From Geminicoccaceae bacterium (lineage in GTDB: Bacteria; Pseudomonadota; Alphaproteobacteria; Geminicoccales; Geminicoccaceae), in the NCBI GenBank assembly GCA_020638495.1, contig JACKIN010000001.1, forward strand, positions 496,001 to 560,000: a stretch of 64,000 nt of DNA, written 5' to 3'. The notes under the pieces were generated by a model that did not search any database, was not told the origin of the DNA, and worked only from the letters and a program-made list of their open reading frames with translations. Each line of letters starts with the position of its first letter. Position 1 is the first letter of the stretch. Shown in pieces: positions 34,213-43,980 of this stretch. Both the position numbers and the translations under genes were made by a program.

Positions 34213-35840
34213 GCCTCCTGGCGGTCGACGATCTTTCGGTGAGCTTTCGTGCCGGCGAGCTCGAGATCGAGGCGGTGCGCAAGGTCAGCTTCACCATCGA
34301 GCGGGGCGAAACGCTGGCGCTCGTCGGCGAGAGCGGCTCGGGCAAGTCGGTCACCGCCCTCTCGATCCTGCAGCTCCTGCCCTATCCCAAAGCCTGGCAT
34401 CCGTCCGGCAGCGTGCGGCTGGACGGCGAGGAGCTGCTCGGCAAGTCCGATGCCGTGCTGCGGCAGGTGCGGGGCAACCGGGCATCGATGATCTTCCAGG
34501 AGCCGATGACCTCGCTCAACCCGCTGCACACGGTCGAGCAGCAGATCGGCGAGGTGCTGGAGCTGCATCGGGGCCTGATGGGCGATGCCATCCGGGCGCG
34601 CGTGCTCGAGCTGCTCGAGCTGGTCCGCATCGATGAGGCCGAGACCCGCCTGAGGTCCTACCCGCACCAGCTCTCGGGCGGCCAGCGGCAGCGCGTCATG
34701 ATTGCCATGGCGCTGGCCAACGAGCCCGACCTCCTGATCGCCGACGAGCCGACGACGGCGCTCGACGTAACAGTGCAGGCGCAGATCCTGGCGCTGATCG
34801 CCGAGCTGCAGGAGCGGCTGGGAATGGCGGTGCTGCTGATCACCCATGACCTCACCATCGTGCGCAAGGTGGCGCATCGCGTCGCGGTCATGACCGAGGG
34901 CGAGATCGTCGAGTCGGGGCCGACCGAGGCGATCTTCACCGGTGCACAGCACAGCTACACGCGCCACCTGCTGGCCGCCGAGCCCAAGGGGGCGCCGCCG
35001 GTCGCCGATGGCTCGGCGCCGGTGATCCTCGCCGGCCAGGACATCAAGGTGCATTTCCCGATCCAGCGCGGCCTGCTCAGGCGCACGGTCGGGCATGTCA
35101 AGGCGGTCGACGGCGTGACGCTCGAGGTGCGCGCCGGGCAGACGGTGGGGGTCGTCGGCGAGAGCGGGTCGGGCAAGACGACGCTCGGCCTGGCCCTGCT
35201 CCGGCTCCTGCCCTGCACCGGGAGCATCGATTTCTCCGGGCAGGCCATCGCCGACTGGTCCGGGGCGAAGCTTCGCTCGCTGCGCCGGGAGATGCAGATC
35301 GTCTTCCAGGACCCCTATGGCAGCCTGAGCCCGCGCATGTCGGTCGGCCAGATCATCGAGGAGGGGCTCGTCCTGCATCGGATCGGCGCCCATGCGACGG
35401 AGCGCTCGGAGCTGGTCGCGGCGGCGATGCTGGAGGTCGGGCTGGACCCGTCGATGCGGGACCGCTACCCGCACGAGTTCTCCGGTGGCCAACGGCAGCG
35501 CATCTCGATCGCGCGCGCCATGGTGCTCAAGCCGCGCTTCGTGGTTCTCGACGAGCCCACCTCGGCCCTCGACATGTCGGTCCAGGCGCAGATCGTCGAT
35601 CTCCTGCGCGACCTGCAGGTCCGCCATGGTCTCGCCTATCTCTTCATCAGCCACGATCTGCGCGTCGTGCGGGCCCTCAGCCACGAGGTGATCGTCCTCA
35701 GGCGCGGTCGCGTGGTGGAGCAGGGGACGGCGGCACAGCTCTTCGCGGCGCCGGCCACGGCCTATACGCGAGCGCTGATGGCGGCCGCCTTCGACATCGA
35801 GGCGGTCGATCCTGGCGGCGCCGGCGGCTCAGTCGCCTGA
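34209..35840 (+). CDS. yejF: Tandem ABC ATPase YejF-like
   Basis: A 543-residue protein with two complete ATPase domains fused. Domain 1 (about 1-260): Walker A GESGSGKS, signature LSGGQRQRV, Walker B LLIADEP, His switch THDL. Domain 2 (about 280-535): Walker A GESGSGKT, signature FSGGQRQRI, Walker B FVVLDEP, His switch SHDL. Both sites look competent. It energises the YejBE channel. It is the last gene of the operon; its 3' end overlaps the convergent TPR gene by 12 bp. Confidence 0.95.
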   Translation: MSLLAVDDLSVSFRAGELEIEAVRKVSFTIERGETLALVGESGSGKSVTALSILQLLPYPKAWHPSGSVRLDGEELLGKSDAVLRQVRGNRASMIFQEPMTSLNPLHTVEQQIGEVLELHRGLMGDAIRARVLELLELVRIDEAETRLRSYPHQLSGGQRQRVMIAMALANEPDLLIADEPTTALDVTVQAQILALIAELQERLGMAVLLITHDLTIVRKVAHRVAVMTEGEIVESGPTEAIFTGAQHSYTRHLLAAEPKGAPPVADGSAPVILAGQDIKVHFPIQRGLLRRTVGHVKAVDGVTLEVRAGQTVGVVGESGSGKTTLGLALLRLLPCTGSIDFSGQAIADWSGAKLRSLRREMQIVFQDPYGSLSPRMSVGQIIEEGLVLHRIGAHATERSELVAAAMLEVGLDPSMRDRYPHEFSGGQRQRISIARAMVLKPRFVVLDEPTSALDMSVQAQIVDLLRDLQVRHGLAYLFISHDLRVVRALSHEVIVLRRGRVVEQGTAAQLFAAPATAYTRALMAAAFDIEAVDPGGAGGSVA

Positions 35841-37220
35841 GGGCGGCGGCCCGGCGGCCGGCTGGGCGCCGGACCCGTCAGTCGGCGCGTCGGCCGGGAC
35901 CGTGTCGAGCAGGCGCTCCTCGACCGCCGCGGCCTCGTCGCCGCGATCCAGCGACCGCAGCACGCTCGCGAGGTTGTTGAGGACGTCGCGCTCGAGGGCG
36001 GCATCCCCGGGCGGCGGCAATGCCTCGATCGCCGCCAAGGCCGCCTCGAGGTCCGTGGCGGCGTCGAGCGGACGGCCGAGCTCGAACGCGAAATAGGCGC
36101 GATTGTTGAGGGCGAGCGGCAGGCGGCGGTCGGTGGCCGTCCCCAGGAGCTCGATCACCGTGTCGATCTGCTCGTGGGCCGCCTCGAAGTCGCCTGCCGA
36201 GGCAGCCGTCTCGGCGAGGCTCCAGCGCAGCTGGAGCCTGGCCGCGCGCGGCACCTCGTCGAGCTCGAGCTGCTGCTCCAGGAGCCTGGTCGCCCGTTCT
36301 TCGGCACCGACGCGGTTGAACGCGCGCACGCAGACCGTGACGAGGTCGGTGGTCGCCTGCCGATCGGCTGGCGGCAGGTCGGCCACCAGCTCCTCGCAGG
36401 CGAGCAGGGCGGCGTCGTCGGCGTTCTGCAGCAGCAGGACCTCGACGAGGTTGCGCCAGAGCTGCGCGACGAGCTCGGCGTCCGGGTGGGCATCGCCCGA
36501 AGCGGCGACCATGGCCTCGAGCGGCGCCCGCAGGAGGGTCTCGGCCGCGGCGAGGTCGCCGGCCTCGGTGGCGATGGCCGCCGCATTGGCGGTACTCTCG
36601 AGCGTTGCCCTGTGGGTGGGGCCGAGCCTTTCCCGACGCATGGCGAGTGCGTCCTGGACCAGCCCGCCGGCGGTGTCGAGCTGTCCCAGGTCGCTCAAGG
36701 TGACACCCAGGTTGTTCAGGCTCTCGGCGATGTCCGGATGGCCGGGCTCGCGCAGGGTGCGACGCATGACGAGGGCCGCCTCGTGAAGCTGGCGCGCCCG
36801 GTCGAGATTGCCGGCACGCCGCTCGAGCTCGCCCAGGTTGTTGAGGAGTGCGGCGATGCCGGGCTCGCTGTCGCCGAAGACGGCCCGCCGGATGGCGAGG
36901 GCGCGTTCCAGGAGCGCGCGCGCCGCTGCCGTGTCGCCCTGCGCCAGCTCCACCATGGCGAGATTGGCGGCGACGACGGCGATCCGGGCGTCATCGTCGG
37001 GCGTGGCCGCCGTGCCCGGGGCTTCGGGTTCGAGCAGAGCGAGCGCCGCGCGCAGGGCACTCTCGGCCTCGCTCCAGTCCTCGGCCGCCGCCGCGGCCGT
37101 GCCGCGGTCGTTCAGCTCCCGCCAGTCCGCCGGCGCGTCATCGGCGGCGAGCGACATGCCACCCGTCAGGACCGACAGCGCCAGTCCGATGACGAGGTGG
37201 TGTGCCGCTCGCTTCGTCAC
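35829..37220 (-). CDS. Exported tetratricopeptide-repeat protein
   Basis: A 463-residue protein with signal peptide (about 1-26, ending GMSLAA) and Kinesin-light-chain-like TPR repeats. Repeated blocks such as ARALLERALAIRRAVFGDSEPGIAALLNNLGELERRAGNLD and AALVMRRTLREPGHPDIAESLNNLGVTLSDLGQLD recur at about 42 residues. A Pro/Gly-rich tail ends the protein. It is presumably a periplasmic protein-binding scaffold. It begins 5 bp after the dehydratase stop on the same strand, so both are probably on one mRNA. No catalytic part is visible. Confidence 0.88.
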   Translation of the reverse strand: MTKRAAHHLVIGLALSVLTGGMSLAADDAPADWRELNDRGTAAAAAEDWSEAESALRAALALLEPEAPGTAATPDDDARIAVVAANLAMVELAQGDTAAARALLERALAIRRAVFGDSEPGIAALLNNLGELERRAGNLDRARQLHEAALVMRRTLREPGHPDIAESLNNLGVTLSDLGQLDTAGGLVQDALAMRRERLGPTHRATLESTANAAAIATEAGDLAAAETLLRAPLEAMVAASGDAHPDAELVAQLWRNLVEVLLLQNADDAALLACEELVADLPPADRQATTDLVTVCVRAFNRVGAEERATRLLEQQLELDEVPRAARLQLRWSLAETAASAGDFEAAHEQIDTVIELLGTATDRRLPLALNNRAYFAFELGRPLDAATDLEAALAAIEALPPPGDAALERDVLNNLASVLRSLDRGDEAAAVEERLLDTVPADAPTDGSGAQPAAGPPPSGD

Positions 37221-37225
37221 CCCTA

Positions 37226-39010
37226 TTAGTGGTTGCGCCGTGGCGTGCCGTGCGTCTGGACCACCCGGAGATGCATCACGGCGGGCTCCAGGCAGGCGCC
37301 GGTCGAGAGCTGGCCCACCATGCTGCGCTGAATCTCCTGCCAGGGGGTCTGGCTCGGCGAGACCTTCGTCTCGATCTTCGCCTGACGCCGCTCGATCTCG
37401 GCGGCGTCGAGCATCAGGTCGAGATGCCGGTTGGGCAGGTCGAAGCGCACCCGGTCGCCGGTCTGCACGATCGCGAGATTGCCGCCGATCGCTGCCTCGG
37501 GGGAGGCGTTGAGAATCGACGGGCTCTCCGAGGTGCCGCTCTGCCGGCCATCGCCGATCGTCGGCAGCGCCTTGATGCCCTTCTTGATGAGGGCGGCCGG
37601 CGGCGCCATGTTGACGACCTCCGCCGCCCCCGGGTAGCCGACCGGCCCGCAGTTGCGGATGAAGAGGAAGCAGTCCTCGTCGATCTCGAGGCTCGGATCG
37701 TCGATCCGCTCGTGGTAGTCCTCCGGCCCCTCGAAGACGACCGCCCGGCCCTCGAAGACGCCCGGATGGTCGGGGTGCTCGAGATACTTCTGGCGGAACT
37801 CCTTGGTCACGACCGAGGTTTTCATGACGGCGGAATCGAAGATGTTGCCACTGATGATGACGAAGCCGGCTTGGGGCATGAGCGGATCGTCATAGGGGCG
37901 GATGACGTTGCGGTCGATGTAGAGGTCGAGGCCCTTGATGTTCTCGCCGTAGCTCTTGCCGGTGACGGTGAGCGCATCCTCGTGCCAGCGGCCCTTGCCC
38001 ATGAGCTCCTTGACCACGGCCGGCAGCCCGCCGGCGCGGTAGTAGTCCTCGCCGAGGAAGCGGCCCGCCGGCTGCATGTCGACGAGGAGCGGGATGTCGA
38101 AGCCCATCTCCCAGTCCTTGATGTCGAGCTCGACGCCCATGTGCCGGGCGATGGCGATGACGTGCGGCGGGCAGTTGGTCGAGGCGCCGACGGCGGCGGC
38201 CGCGAAGATGGCGTTCTCGAAGGCCTTGCGGGTCAGGATCTCGGACGGCTTCAGGTCCTCGTGCACCATCTCGACGATGCGCTTGCCGGTGGCATAGGCC
38301 ATCTGGCCGCGCTCGCGATAGGGCCCCGGGATGGCGGCGCAGCCGGGCAGCGACATGCCGAGTGCTTCGGCCATGGCGTTCATCGAGCTCGCCGTGCCCA
38401 TGGTGTTGCAGTGGCCGACCGACGGTGCGGAGGCGCAGGTCATCGCCATGAACTCTTCGTAGTCGATCTCGCCCTTGGCCATGAGCTGGCGCGCGTGCCA
38501 GACCACCATGCCGGAGCCGGCGAGCTCGCCCTTGTAGTAGCCGTTCAGCATCGGCCCGCCGGACAGCACGATGGCCGGGATGTTGACCGTCGCCGCGCCC
38601 ATGAGGCAGGCGGGGGTGGTCTTGTCGCAGCCGGTCGTCAGGACCACGCCGTCGATCGGATAGCCGTAGAGGATCTCGACGAGGGAGAGGTACTGGAGGT
38701 TCCGGTCGAGCATCGCGGTCGGGCGCTTGAGCGTCTCCTGCACCGGATGGATCGGGAACTCCAGCGGCACGCCGCCCATGTCGCGGATGCCGTCGGCGAC
38801 GCGCTTGGCGAGGTCGATATGGTGCCGGTTGCACGGTGCCACGTCGGAGCCGGTCTGGGCGATGCCGATGATCGGCCGGCCGGACTGCAGCTCTTCCCGG
38901 GTCAGCCCGAAATTGAGCTGGCGCTCGAGGTGGAGCGCCGTCATGTCGGCCTCGTGGGGGTTGTCCCACCAGTCCTGACTGCGCAGGCGCCGTTTCTCGT
39001 TCTCGGCCAC
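37226..39010 (-). CDS. IlvD/Edd-family sugar-acid dehydratase (arabinonate/xylonate type)
   Basis: A 594-residue iron-sulphur dehydratase. Cluster and Mg2+ ligands are in LTTGCDKTTPACLMG and SVGHCNTMGTASSMNAMAEALGMSLPGCAAIPG; a third Cys is in GASTNCPPHVIAIA. The N-terminal RSQDWWDNPHEADMTALHLER and the C-terminal GDRVRFDLPNRHLDLML match L-arabinonate / D-xylonate dehydratases rather than IlvD itself. It would remove water from a sugar acid to give a 2-keto-3-deoxy acid. GTG 39010 with GGGAG nine bases upstream is the start. It is divergent from a TctC-type binding protein gene. Confidence 0.87.
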   Translation of the reverse strand: MAENEKRRLRSQDWWDNPHEADMTALHLERQLNFGLTREELQSGRPIIGIAQTGSDVAPCNRHHIDLAKRVADGIRDMGGVPLEFPIHPVQETLKRPTAMLDRNLQYLSLVEILYGYPIDGVVLTTGCDKTTPACLMGAATVNIPAIVLSGGPMLNGYYKGELAGSGMVVWHARQLMAKGEIDYEEFMAMTCASAPSVGHCNTMGTASSMNAMAEALGMSLPGCAAIPGPYRERGQMAYATGKRIVEMVHEDLKPSEILTRKAFENAIFAAAAVGASTNCPPHVIAIARHMGVELDIKDWEMGFDIPLLVDMQPAGRFLGEDYYRAGGLPAVVKELMGKGRWHEDALTVTGKSYGENIKGLDLYIDRNVIRPYDDPLMPQAGFVIISGNIFDSAVMKTSVVTKEFRQKYLEHPDHPGVFEGRAVVFEGPEDYHERIDDPSLEIDEDCFLFIRNCGPVGYPGAAEVVNMAPPAALIKKGIKALPTIGDGRQSGTSESPSILNASPEAAIGGNLAIVQTGDRVRFDLPNRHLDLMLDAAEIERRQAKIETKVSPSQTPWQEIQRSMVGQLSTGACLEPAVMHLRVVQTHGTPRRNH

Positions 39011-39199
39011 GAGCCGTCTCCCATCGATCCAGTGAAAAGCACGGTCCCCATTACCATCACTCGTCAGAGGGCTGCAATCGATCGCTGCGGCGTGCGGGCG
39101 GCGAAGGGGCGGTGGTCGACTTTGAATTTTGTGGTTGTATCCATCGCGCCGACGTTGAATCCTGATGATCGCGATTTCCATATGGAGGCCAGCCGGCTC

Positions 39200-40225
39200 A
39201 TGAACCGCAAGACCCGACTTCATCGTCAGATGCCCGCCGCAGCCGGGGGCTGGTCACGACGGCAAGCACTGCATGGTCTGGGCGCGGGCCTTTTGGCCGC
39301 GGGCGTGCCTGTGGCGGTCTCGGGCCAGGAGCGGCGGCGCCTGCACTTCCTCATTCCGGCCGCGTCCGGCGGCGGCTGGGACCAGACCGCCAGGGCGGTG
39401 GCCGAATCGCTGACCCGCACCCGGCTCGTCGACACCGTCACGTTCGAGCATCTCTCGGGCGAGGGAGGCGGCCGGGCGATCGCCTACATGGTGGCGACCG
39501 CCGAGCGGCAGCAGGGCACCTTGATGGTGAGCTCGACGCCGATCGTCCTTCGGGCGGTGCGTGGTGCCGCCAAGAGCACCTATCACGAGCTGACGCCGAT
39601 CGCGGCGCTCATCGGCGACTACGCGGCGATCGCCGTGCGCAGCGACAGCCCGCATCGCGATTTCGCCTCGCTGGCCGCGGCGGTCAAGCGCGATCCCTCG
39701 AGCACCAAGGTGGCCGGCGGGTCGGTTCGGGGCGGCATGGACCATCTTGTCGCGGTGCGCGCCTTCAGCCTCGCGGCCGGGGTCAATCCCCTGAACGTGG
39801 TCTATTATCCCTATGACGCCGGTGGCGAGGCGTTCGATGCCCTGCTGGCCGGCCAGACCGAGGCGCTGGCGACGGGGCTGGGCGAGCTCGTCGCGTCCCC
39901 GCGCCGCGGCGAGATCCGCATTCTCGCCATCTCGGCCCCCGAGCGGGTGCCCGAAGTGCCGGATGCGCCCACCATGCGCGAGCTCGGGCACGACGTCACC
40001 TTCGTCAACTGGCGGGGGTTCTTCGGCCCGCCGAACCTGCCGGCGGCGGTCGCCGCCAGCCATGCGGGGCTGCTGGCCGATCTCAATCGCTCGCCCGATT
40101 GGGCCGAGGTTCGCCGACGCTATGCCTGGCAGCCCTTGTACCATTCAGGGGCCGAGTTCGCCGCGTTCCTCGCCGCCGAGGAGGCCACGGCGCGGCAGGT
40201 GCTGGCGTCGCTCGAGCTCATCTAG
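39200..40225 (+). CDS. TctC/Bug-type periplasmic binding protein
   Basis: A 341-residue tripartite-tricarboxylate-transporter type binding protein. A Tat-like leader (SRRQALHGLGAGLLAAGVPVAVSG) precedes the mature start LHFLIPAASGGGWDQTARAVAE, the typical Bug P-loop-like ligand region. ATAERQQGTLMVSSTPIVLR, VAGGSVRGGMDHL, AGQTEALATGLGEL and RGFFGPPNLP are further family blocks. Ligands are usually carboxylic or sugar acids. No TctA or TctB permease gene is adjacent, so it is an orphan binding protein. GGAGG at 39184-39188 favours ATG 39200 over ATG 39182. Confidence 0.87.
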   Translation: MNRKTRLHRQMPAAAGGWSRRQALHGLGAGLLAAGVPVAVSGQERRRLHFLIPAASGGGWDQTARAVAESLTRTRLVDTVTFEHLSGEGGGRAIAYMVATAERQQGTLMVSSTPIVLRAVRGAAKSTYHELTPIAALIGDYAAIAVRSDSPHRDFASLAAAVKRDPSSTKVAGGSVRGGMDHLVAVRAFSLAAGVNPLNVVYYPYDAGGEAFDALLAGQTEALATGLGELVASPRRGEIRILAISAPERVPEVPDAPTMRELGHDVTFVNWRGFFGPPNLPAAVAASHAGLLADLNRSPDWAEVRRRYAWQPLYHSGAEFAAFLAAEEATARQVLASLELI

Positions 40226-40340
40226 CCGCACGGCCTCCGACCCGGGCTTTCGGCGTTGCAGCAATAGCTCTATAGAGGCGCCTGCACCGCCGATCGCCGA
40301 CCAGACGAGCTGATCGGCGTCCATCTTCCGGGATCCGACC

Positions 40341-41822
40341 ATGTCGCCTGCGAGTGAGATTGCCATTCGCGATGCCCTGACCTTTGACGACGTTCTCCTG
40401 GAGCCCGCCTATTCGGAGGTGCTGCCCGCCGCGGTGGACGTGCAGTCGAGGCTGGCGCCGGACATACCGCTGCGGATTCCGCTCCTCTCCGCGGCCATGG
40501 ACACGGTGACCGAGGCGCCCATGGCGATCGCCATGGCGCAGCTCGGCGGGCTCGGCATCATTCACAAGAATCTCGATATCGCCGAGCAGGCTGCGCATGT
40601 CCGGCAGGTCAAGAAGTTCGAGGCGGGCCTGGTCGTCAACCCGGTCACCGTCACCCCGCAGACGCCGCTCGCCGACGCCCTGCAGCTCATGGAGCGGAAC
40701 CGGATCTCGGGCCTGCCGGTGGTCGAGGGCCCGGAGAAGCGGTTGGTCGGGATCCTGACCAATCGCGACGTCCGCTTCGTGCCGTCGAGCAGCCGGCCGG
40801 TCCAGGAGCTGATGACCTCCGAGAACCTCGTCACGGTGCGCGAGGGGGTGGCACGTCAGGATGCGATGGAGCTCCTGCACCGCCATCGCATCGAGAAGCT
40901 CCTGGTGGTCGACGATGCCGGGCGGCTGATCGGGCTGGTCACCGTCAAGGACATCGAGAAGGCCGAGCGCTTCCCGCTCGCCGCCAAGGACGGCCAGGGG
41001 CGCCTGCGGGTCGGTGCCGCGACGGGCACCGGCAGCGCCGGGATCGAGCGGTCCCTCGCGCTCGTCGACGCCGGCGTCGACGTGCTCGTCGTGGACACCG
41101 CCCATGGCCATTCGAGGGGCGTGCTCGACGCGGTGGCGCAGGTCCGCCGAGACACCAACGCCGCGCGGATCGTCGCCGGCAATGTTGCCACCGGCGATGG
41201 CGCCCAGGCGCTGATCGATGTCGGCGCCGACGCGGTCAAGGTCGGCATCGGCCCGGGATCGATCTGCACGACGCGGGTCGTCGCCGGGGTCGGCGTGCCG
41301 CAGCTGACGGCCATCCTCGATGTCGCGGCGCGCTGCCGCCCGCAGCGGATTCCGCTGATCGCCGACGGCGGCATCCGGTCGTCCGGCGATCTCGCCAAGG
41401 CCATCGCCGCGGGTGCGGACTGTGTCATGCTGGGGTCGATGTTCGCCGGCACGGACGAGGCGCCGGGCGAGGTCTTTCTCTACCAGGGCCGGTCCTACAA
41501 GTCCTATCGCGGCATGGGCTCGCTCGGTGCGATGGCGCGCGGCTCGGCCGATCGCTACTTCCAGGAGGAGGTCCGCGACCAGCTCAAGCTCGTCCCGGAG
41601 GGCATCGAGGGCCGCGTTCCCTATCGCGGGCCGGTCGGCAACATCGTCCACCAGCTGGTCGGCGGCCTGCAGTCCGCCATGGGCTACACCGGGCATGCCA
41701 GCCTCGCGGCCATGCAGCAGAGCTGCCGCTTCATCCGCATAACGGTCGCGGGCGCGCGCGAGAGTCACGTCCACGACGTGGCGATCACGCGCGAGGCGCC
41801 CAACTACCGCCAGGAGCTCTGA
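40341..41822 (+). CDS. guaB: Inosine-5'-monophosphate dehydrogenase
   Basis: A 493-residue IMP dehydrogenase, oxidising IMP to XMP on the way to GMP. The catalytic barrel starts ALTFDDVLLEPAYSEVLP. Two CBS domains (about 95-205) are inserted: VTPQTPLADALQLMERNRISGLPVVE and ENLVTVREGVARQDAMELLHRHRIEKLLVVDD. The catalytic Cys is in KVGIGPGSICTTRVVAG, the IMP-binding loop in IADGGIRSSGDLAKAIAAGA, and the flap in YRGMGSLGAM. Length and order are standard. guaA is not adjacent. Confidence 0.97.
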   Translation: MSPASEIAIRDALTFDDVLLEPAYSEVLPAAVDVQSRLAPDIPLRIPLLSAAMDTVTEAPMAIAMAQLGGLGIIHKNLDIAEQAAHVRQVKKFEAGLVVNPVTVTPQTPLADALQLMERNRISGLPVVEGPEKRLVGILTNRDVRFVPSSSRPVQELMTSENLVTVREGVARQDAMELLHRHRIEKLLVVDDAGRLIGLVTVKDIEKAERFPLAAKDGQGRLRVGAATGTGSAGIERSLALVDAGVDVLVVDTAHGHSRGVLDAVAQVRRDTNAARIVAGNVATGDGAQALIDVGADAVKVGIGPGSICTTRVVAGVGVPQLTAILDVAARCRPQRIPLIADGGIRSSGDLAKAIAAGADCVMLGSMFAGTDEAPGEVFLYQGRSYKSYRGMGSLGAMARGSADRYFQEEVRDQLKLVPEGIEGRVPYRGPVGNIVHQLVGGLQSAMGYTGHASLAAMQQSCRFIRITVAGARESHVHDVAITREAPNYRQEL

Positions 41823-41940
41823 GCCGCTCTTTCTCATGCCTGCTGCCCGGCGCCGCGGTGCGCCTGACAACCCAATCTTAAGCGTCTCGCGGTAGATTGC
41901 GTCTCGCACCGGCGGCAGAAGCACCCGCTGGCGATGTGCC

Positions 41941-43980
41941 ATGGAGAGATGCGCGAACGTGTGGCGGGCCGGGTCGTATCTGTTCGCTGCTGCGGCGATC
42001 CTGGCCGCCGGCCTGGCGCTTCTGGCGCCGGCGGCAGCACCGTTGTCGCTCGGGCTCGGGCATATCTGGCCGAGCGGCTCGGCGCTTCCCGCGGCCGACG
42101 GCCGGCCCGGGCTCGTGCTCCTGGCGCTGCTGCTGCCCCTGGCGACAGAAAGCCTGCTGCGCTTTCTGCGACCGCCGGTCAGGCGGACGGCAATCCTCGT
42201 CTGCTCCGTTCTGGGCGGAGTCCTGATCGGCGTCGTCGAGCCGGCGCTGCTCATGGCGCTCGCTCTGGCGATGGCGACCGCCACGACGACCGCCGCGTCT
42301 CCGGATGCGGCCACCGGTCCACGACAACCGAGCGACCTGCCGCTCGTCGCGCATTCGGCCGAGGTCCAGGGCGACGGCGCGCTGACCTTCGACCGGACGG
42401 GAACGATCCTCGCAGCCGACGCCACGGCGCGCGAGATGCTCGGCGGCGACCCGCTGGGCCGGTCGCTCTATCGCTACCTGCCGCGCCTCGCCCGAAGCTG
42501 TCCGACCGTCGACAGCCTCATCGGCCATCGGTTCGAGACCGAGCTGCAGCACGAGTCGACCCGTTTCCATCGGGTGGAGGCGGTGTTCTGGGCAGCGGAC
42601 GCGCCGGGCGCCTGGTCGGGCCAGGCGAGGCTGACCAGCGTGGCGGCGCGGGCCGAGCGGCTGGCCGAGCTGGAACGCCTGGCGCTGCACGATGCGCTCA
42701 CCGGCCTGCCCAATCGGACACTGTTCGGTGATCGTGCCCGGCAGGCCATCGCCGTGGCGGAGCGCCAGGGCGAATCGTTCGCGGTGATGCTGCTCGACCT
42801 CGACCGCTTCAAGCAGATCAACGACACGCTCGGCCATGCGACTGGCGACCGGCTGCTGCAGGCGATCGGGCCGCGACTGGTCCGGGCCCTGCGCAAGTCG
42901 GATACCCTGGCCCGTCTGGGCGGGGACGAGTTCGCCGTGCTGCTGCCGCCGGCGGTCGATTTCGACAAGGCGACGGCGAGCGCCGAACGACTGACCGAAA
43001 GCCTGGTCGACCCGATCACGATCGATGGCATGAGCCTCGAGCTCGGGGTCAGCGTCGGGGTGGCGCTCTATCCGGAGCACGGCACCGACCTGGACACGCT
43101 CATGCGCAATGCCGATGTGGCCATGTACAAGGCCAAGCGCGAGCAGAGCGGCTTCAGTGTCTTCGACACGGTGCAGGCGATCGGCAGCGCCCGCCGGCTG
43201 ACGCTGCAGCGCGATCTTCGCGTCGCCATCGAGCGTGGCGACCTGCGCGTCCTCTTTCAGCCCCGGGTCGCGGCCAATGGCTGGACGAATCTCGGACTCG
43301 AGGCGCTGGTTCGCTGGCAGCATCCCATCGAGGGGCTGCTGGAGCCCACGGACTTCCTGCCGATCGCCGAGCATACCGGCCTCGTCATGCCGCTCACGCT
43401 GAGCGTGCTCAACCAGTGCCTCGAAGCCCAGCGGAGCTGGCGCCATCTCGGCATCGAGCTGCCGGTGTCCATCAATGTCTCGGCCAAGTGGCTGAAGGAC
43501 CCGGCCTTTCCCAGGATCCTCGGTCTCCTCCTGCGCAACGCGCAGGGCCGCGCGGATCAGTTGATGCTCGAGATTCCCGAATCGGCGGTCATGCTGGATC
43601 CGGAAGGCACCATCCGCACGCTCGAGAACGTGGCGAAGCTCGGGGTCGGCATCGCCCTCGACGGTTTCGGCACCGGGTATTCGTCCCTGCCGCTGCTGCA
43701 GCGCCTGCCGATCAAGGCGCTCAAGATCGACCGGACGTTCGTTGGCGAGCTGTTCGAGCAGCAGAGCGCCTCGGTGATCATCCGCTCGATCGTCAGGATG
43801 GCGCACGGGCTCGGCCTGAAGGTCATCGCCGAAGGGGTCGAGAGCGGCCGAGCGGCCAACCGCCTGGCCGGGATCGGCTGCGACGAGCTGCAGGGCCTCT
43901 TCGTCGGCCGGCCGATGGCGGGCGAGAGCGTGCCCGAATGGCTGGCGGAGCAGGCCGAGCAGCGCGCAACGCGGGTCTGA
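41941..43980 (+). CDS. Membrane GGDEF-EAL protein with a substituted EAL metal ligand
   Basis: A 679-residue protein. The N-terminus carries two or three hydrophobic helices (about 10-30, 55-72, 82-105), then a PAS-like part (about 135-225). The GGDEF domain is intact (LGGDEFAVLL at 326-335), with an RKSD I-site motif five residues before it. The EAL domain has LEALVRWQHP (E454), INVSAKW, LEIPES and AEGVES, but the DDFGTG motif reads LDGFGTGYSSL. The second Asp, one of the metal and catalytic residues, is therefore Gly575. The likely result is an active cyclase with a weak or dead phosphodiesterase. It stands alone after guaB. Confidence 0.92.
   Translation: MERCANVWRAGSYLFAAAAILAAGLALLAPAAAPLSLGLGHIWPSGSALPAADGRPGLVLLALLLPLATESLLRFLRPPVRRTAILVCSVLGGVLIGVVEPALLMALALAMATATTTAASPDAATGPRQPSDLPLVAHSAEVQGDGALTFDRTGTILAADATAREMLGGDPLGRSLYRYLPRLARSCPTVDSLIGHRFETELQHESTRFHRVEAVFWAADAPGAWSGQARLTSVAARAERLAELERLALHDALTGLPNRTLFGDRARQAIAVAERQGESFAVMLLDLDRFKQINDTLGHATGDRLLQAIGPRLVRALRKSDTLARLGGDEFAVLLPPAVDFDKATASAERLTESLVDPITIDGMSLELGVSVGVALYPEHGTDLDTLMRNADVAMYKAKREQSGFSVFDTVQAIGSARRLTLQRDLRVAIERGDLRVLFQPRVAANGWTNLGLEALVRWQHPIEGLLEPTDFLPIAEHTGLVMPLTLSVLNQCLEAQRSWRHLGIELPVSINVSAKWLKDPAFPRILGLLLRNAQGRADQLMLEIPESAVMLDPEGTIRTLENVAKLGVGIALDGFGTGYSSLPLLQRLPIKALKIDRTFVGELFEQQSASVIIRSIVRMAHGLGLKVIAEGVESGRAANRLAGIGCDELQGLFVGRPMAGESVPEWLAEQAEQRATRV

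Noticed and set aside
37202..39199. Long plus-strand frame running into the TctC-type gene
   Set aside because: The first 660 codons mirror the dehydratase on the other strand. Only the part from 39200 carries a signal peptide and family motifs.
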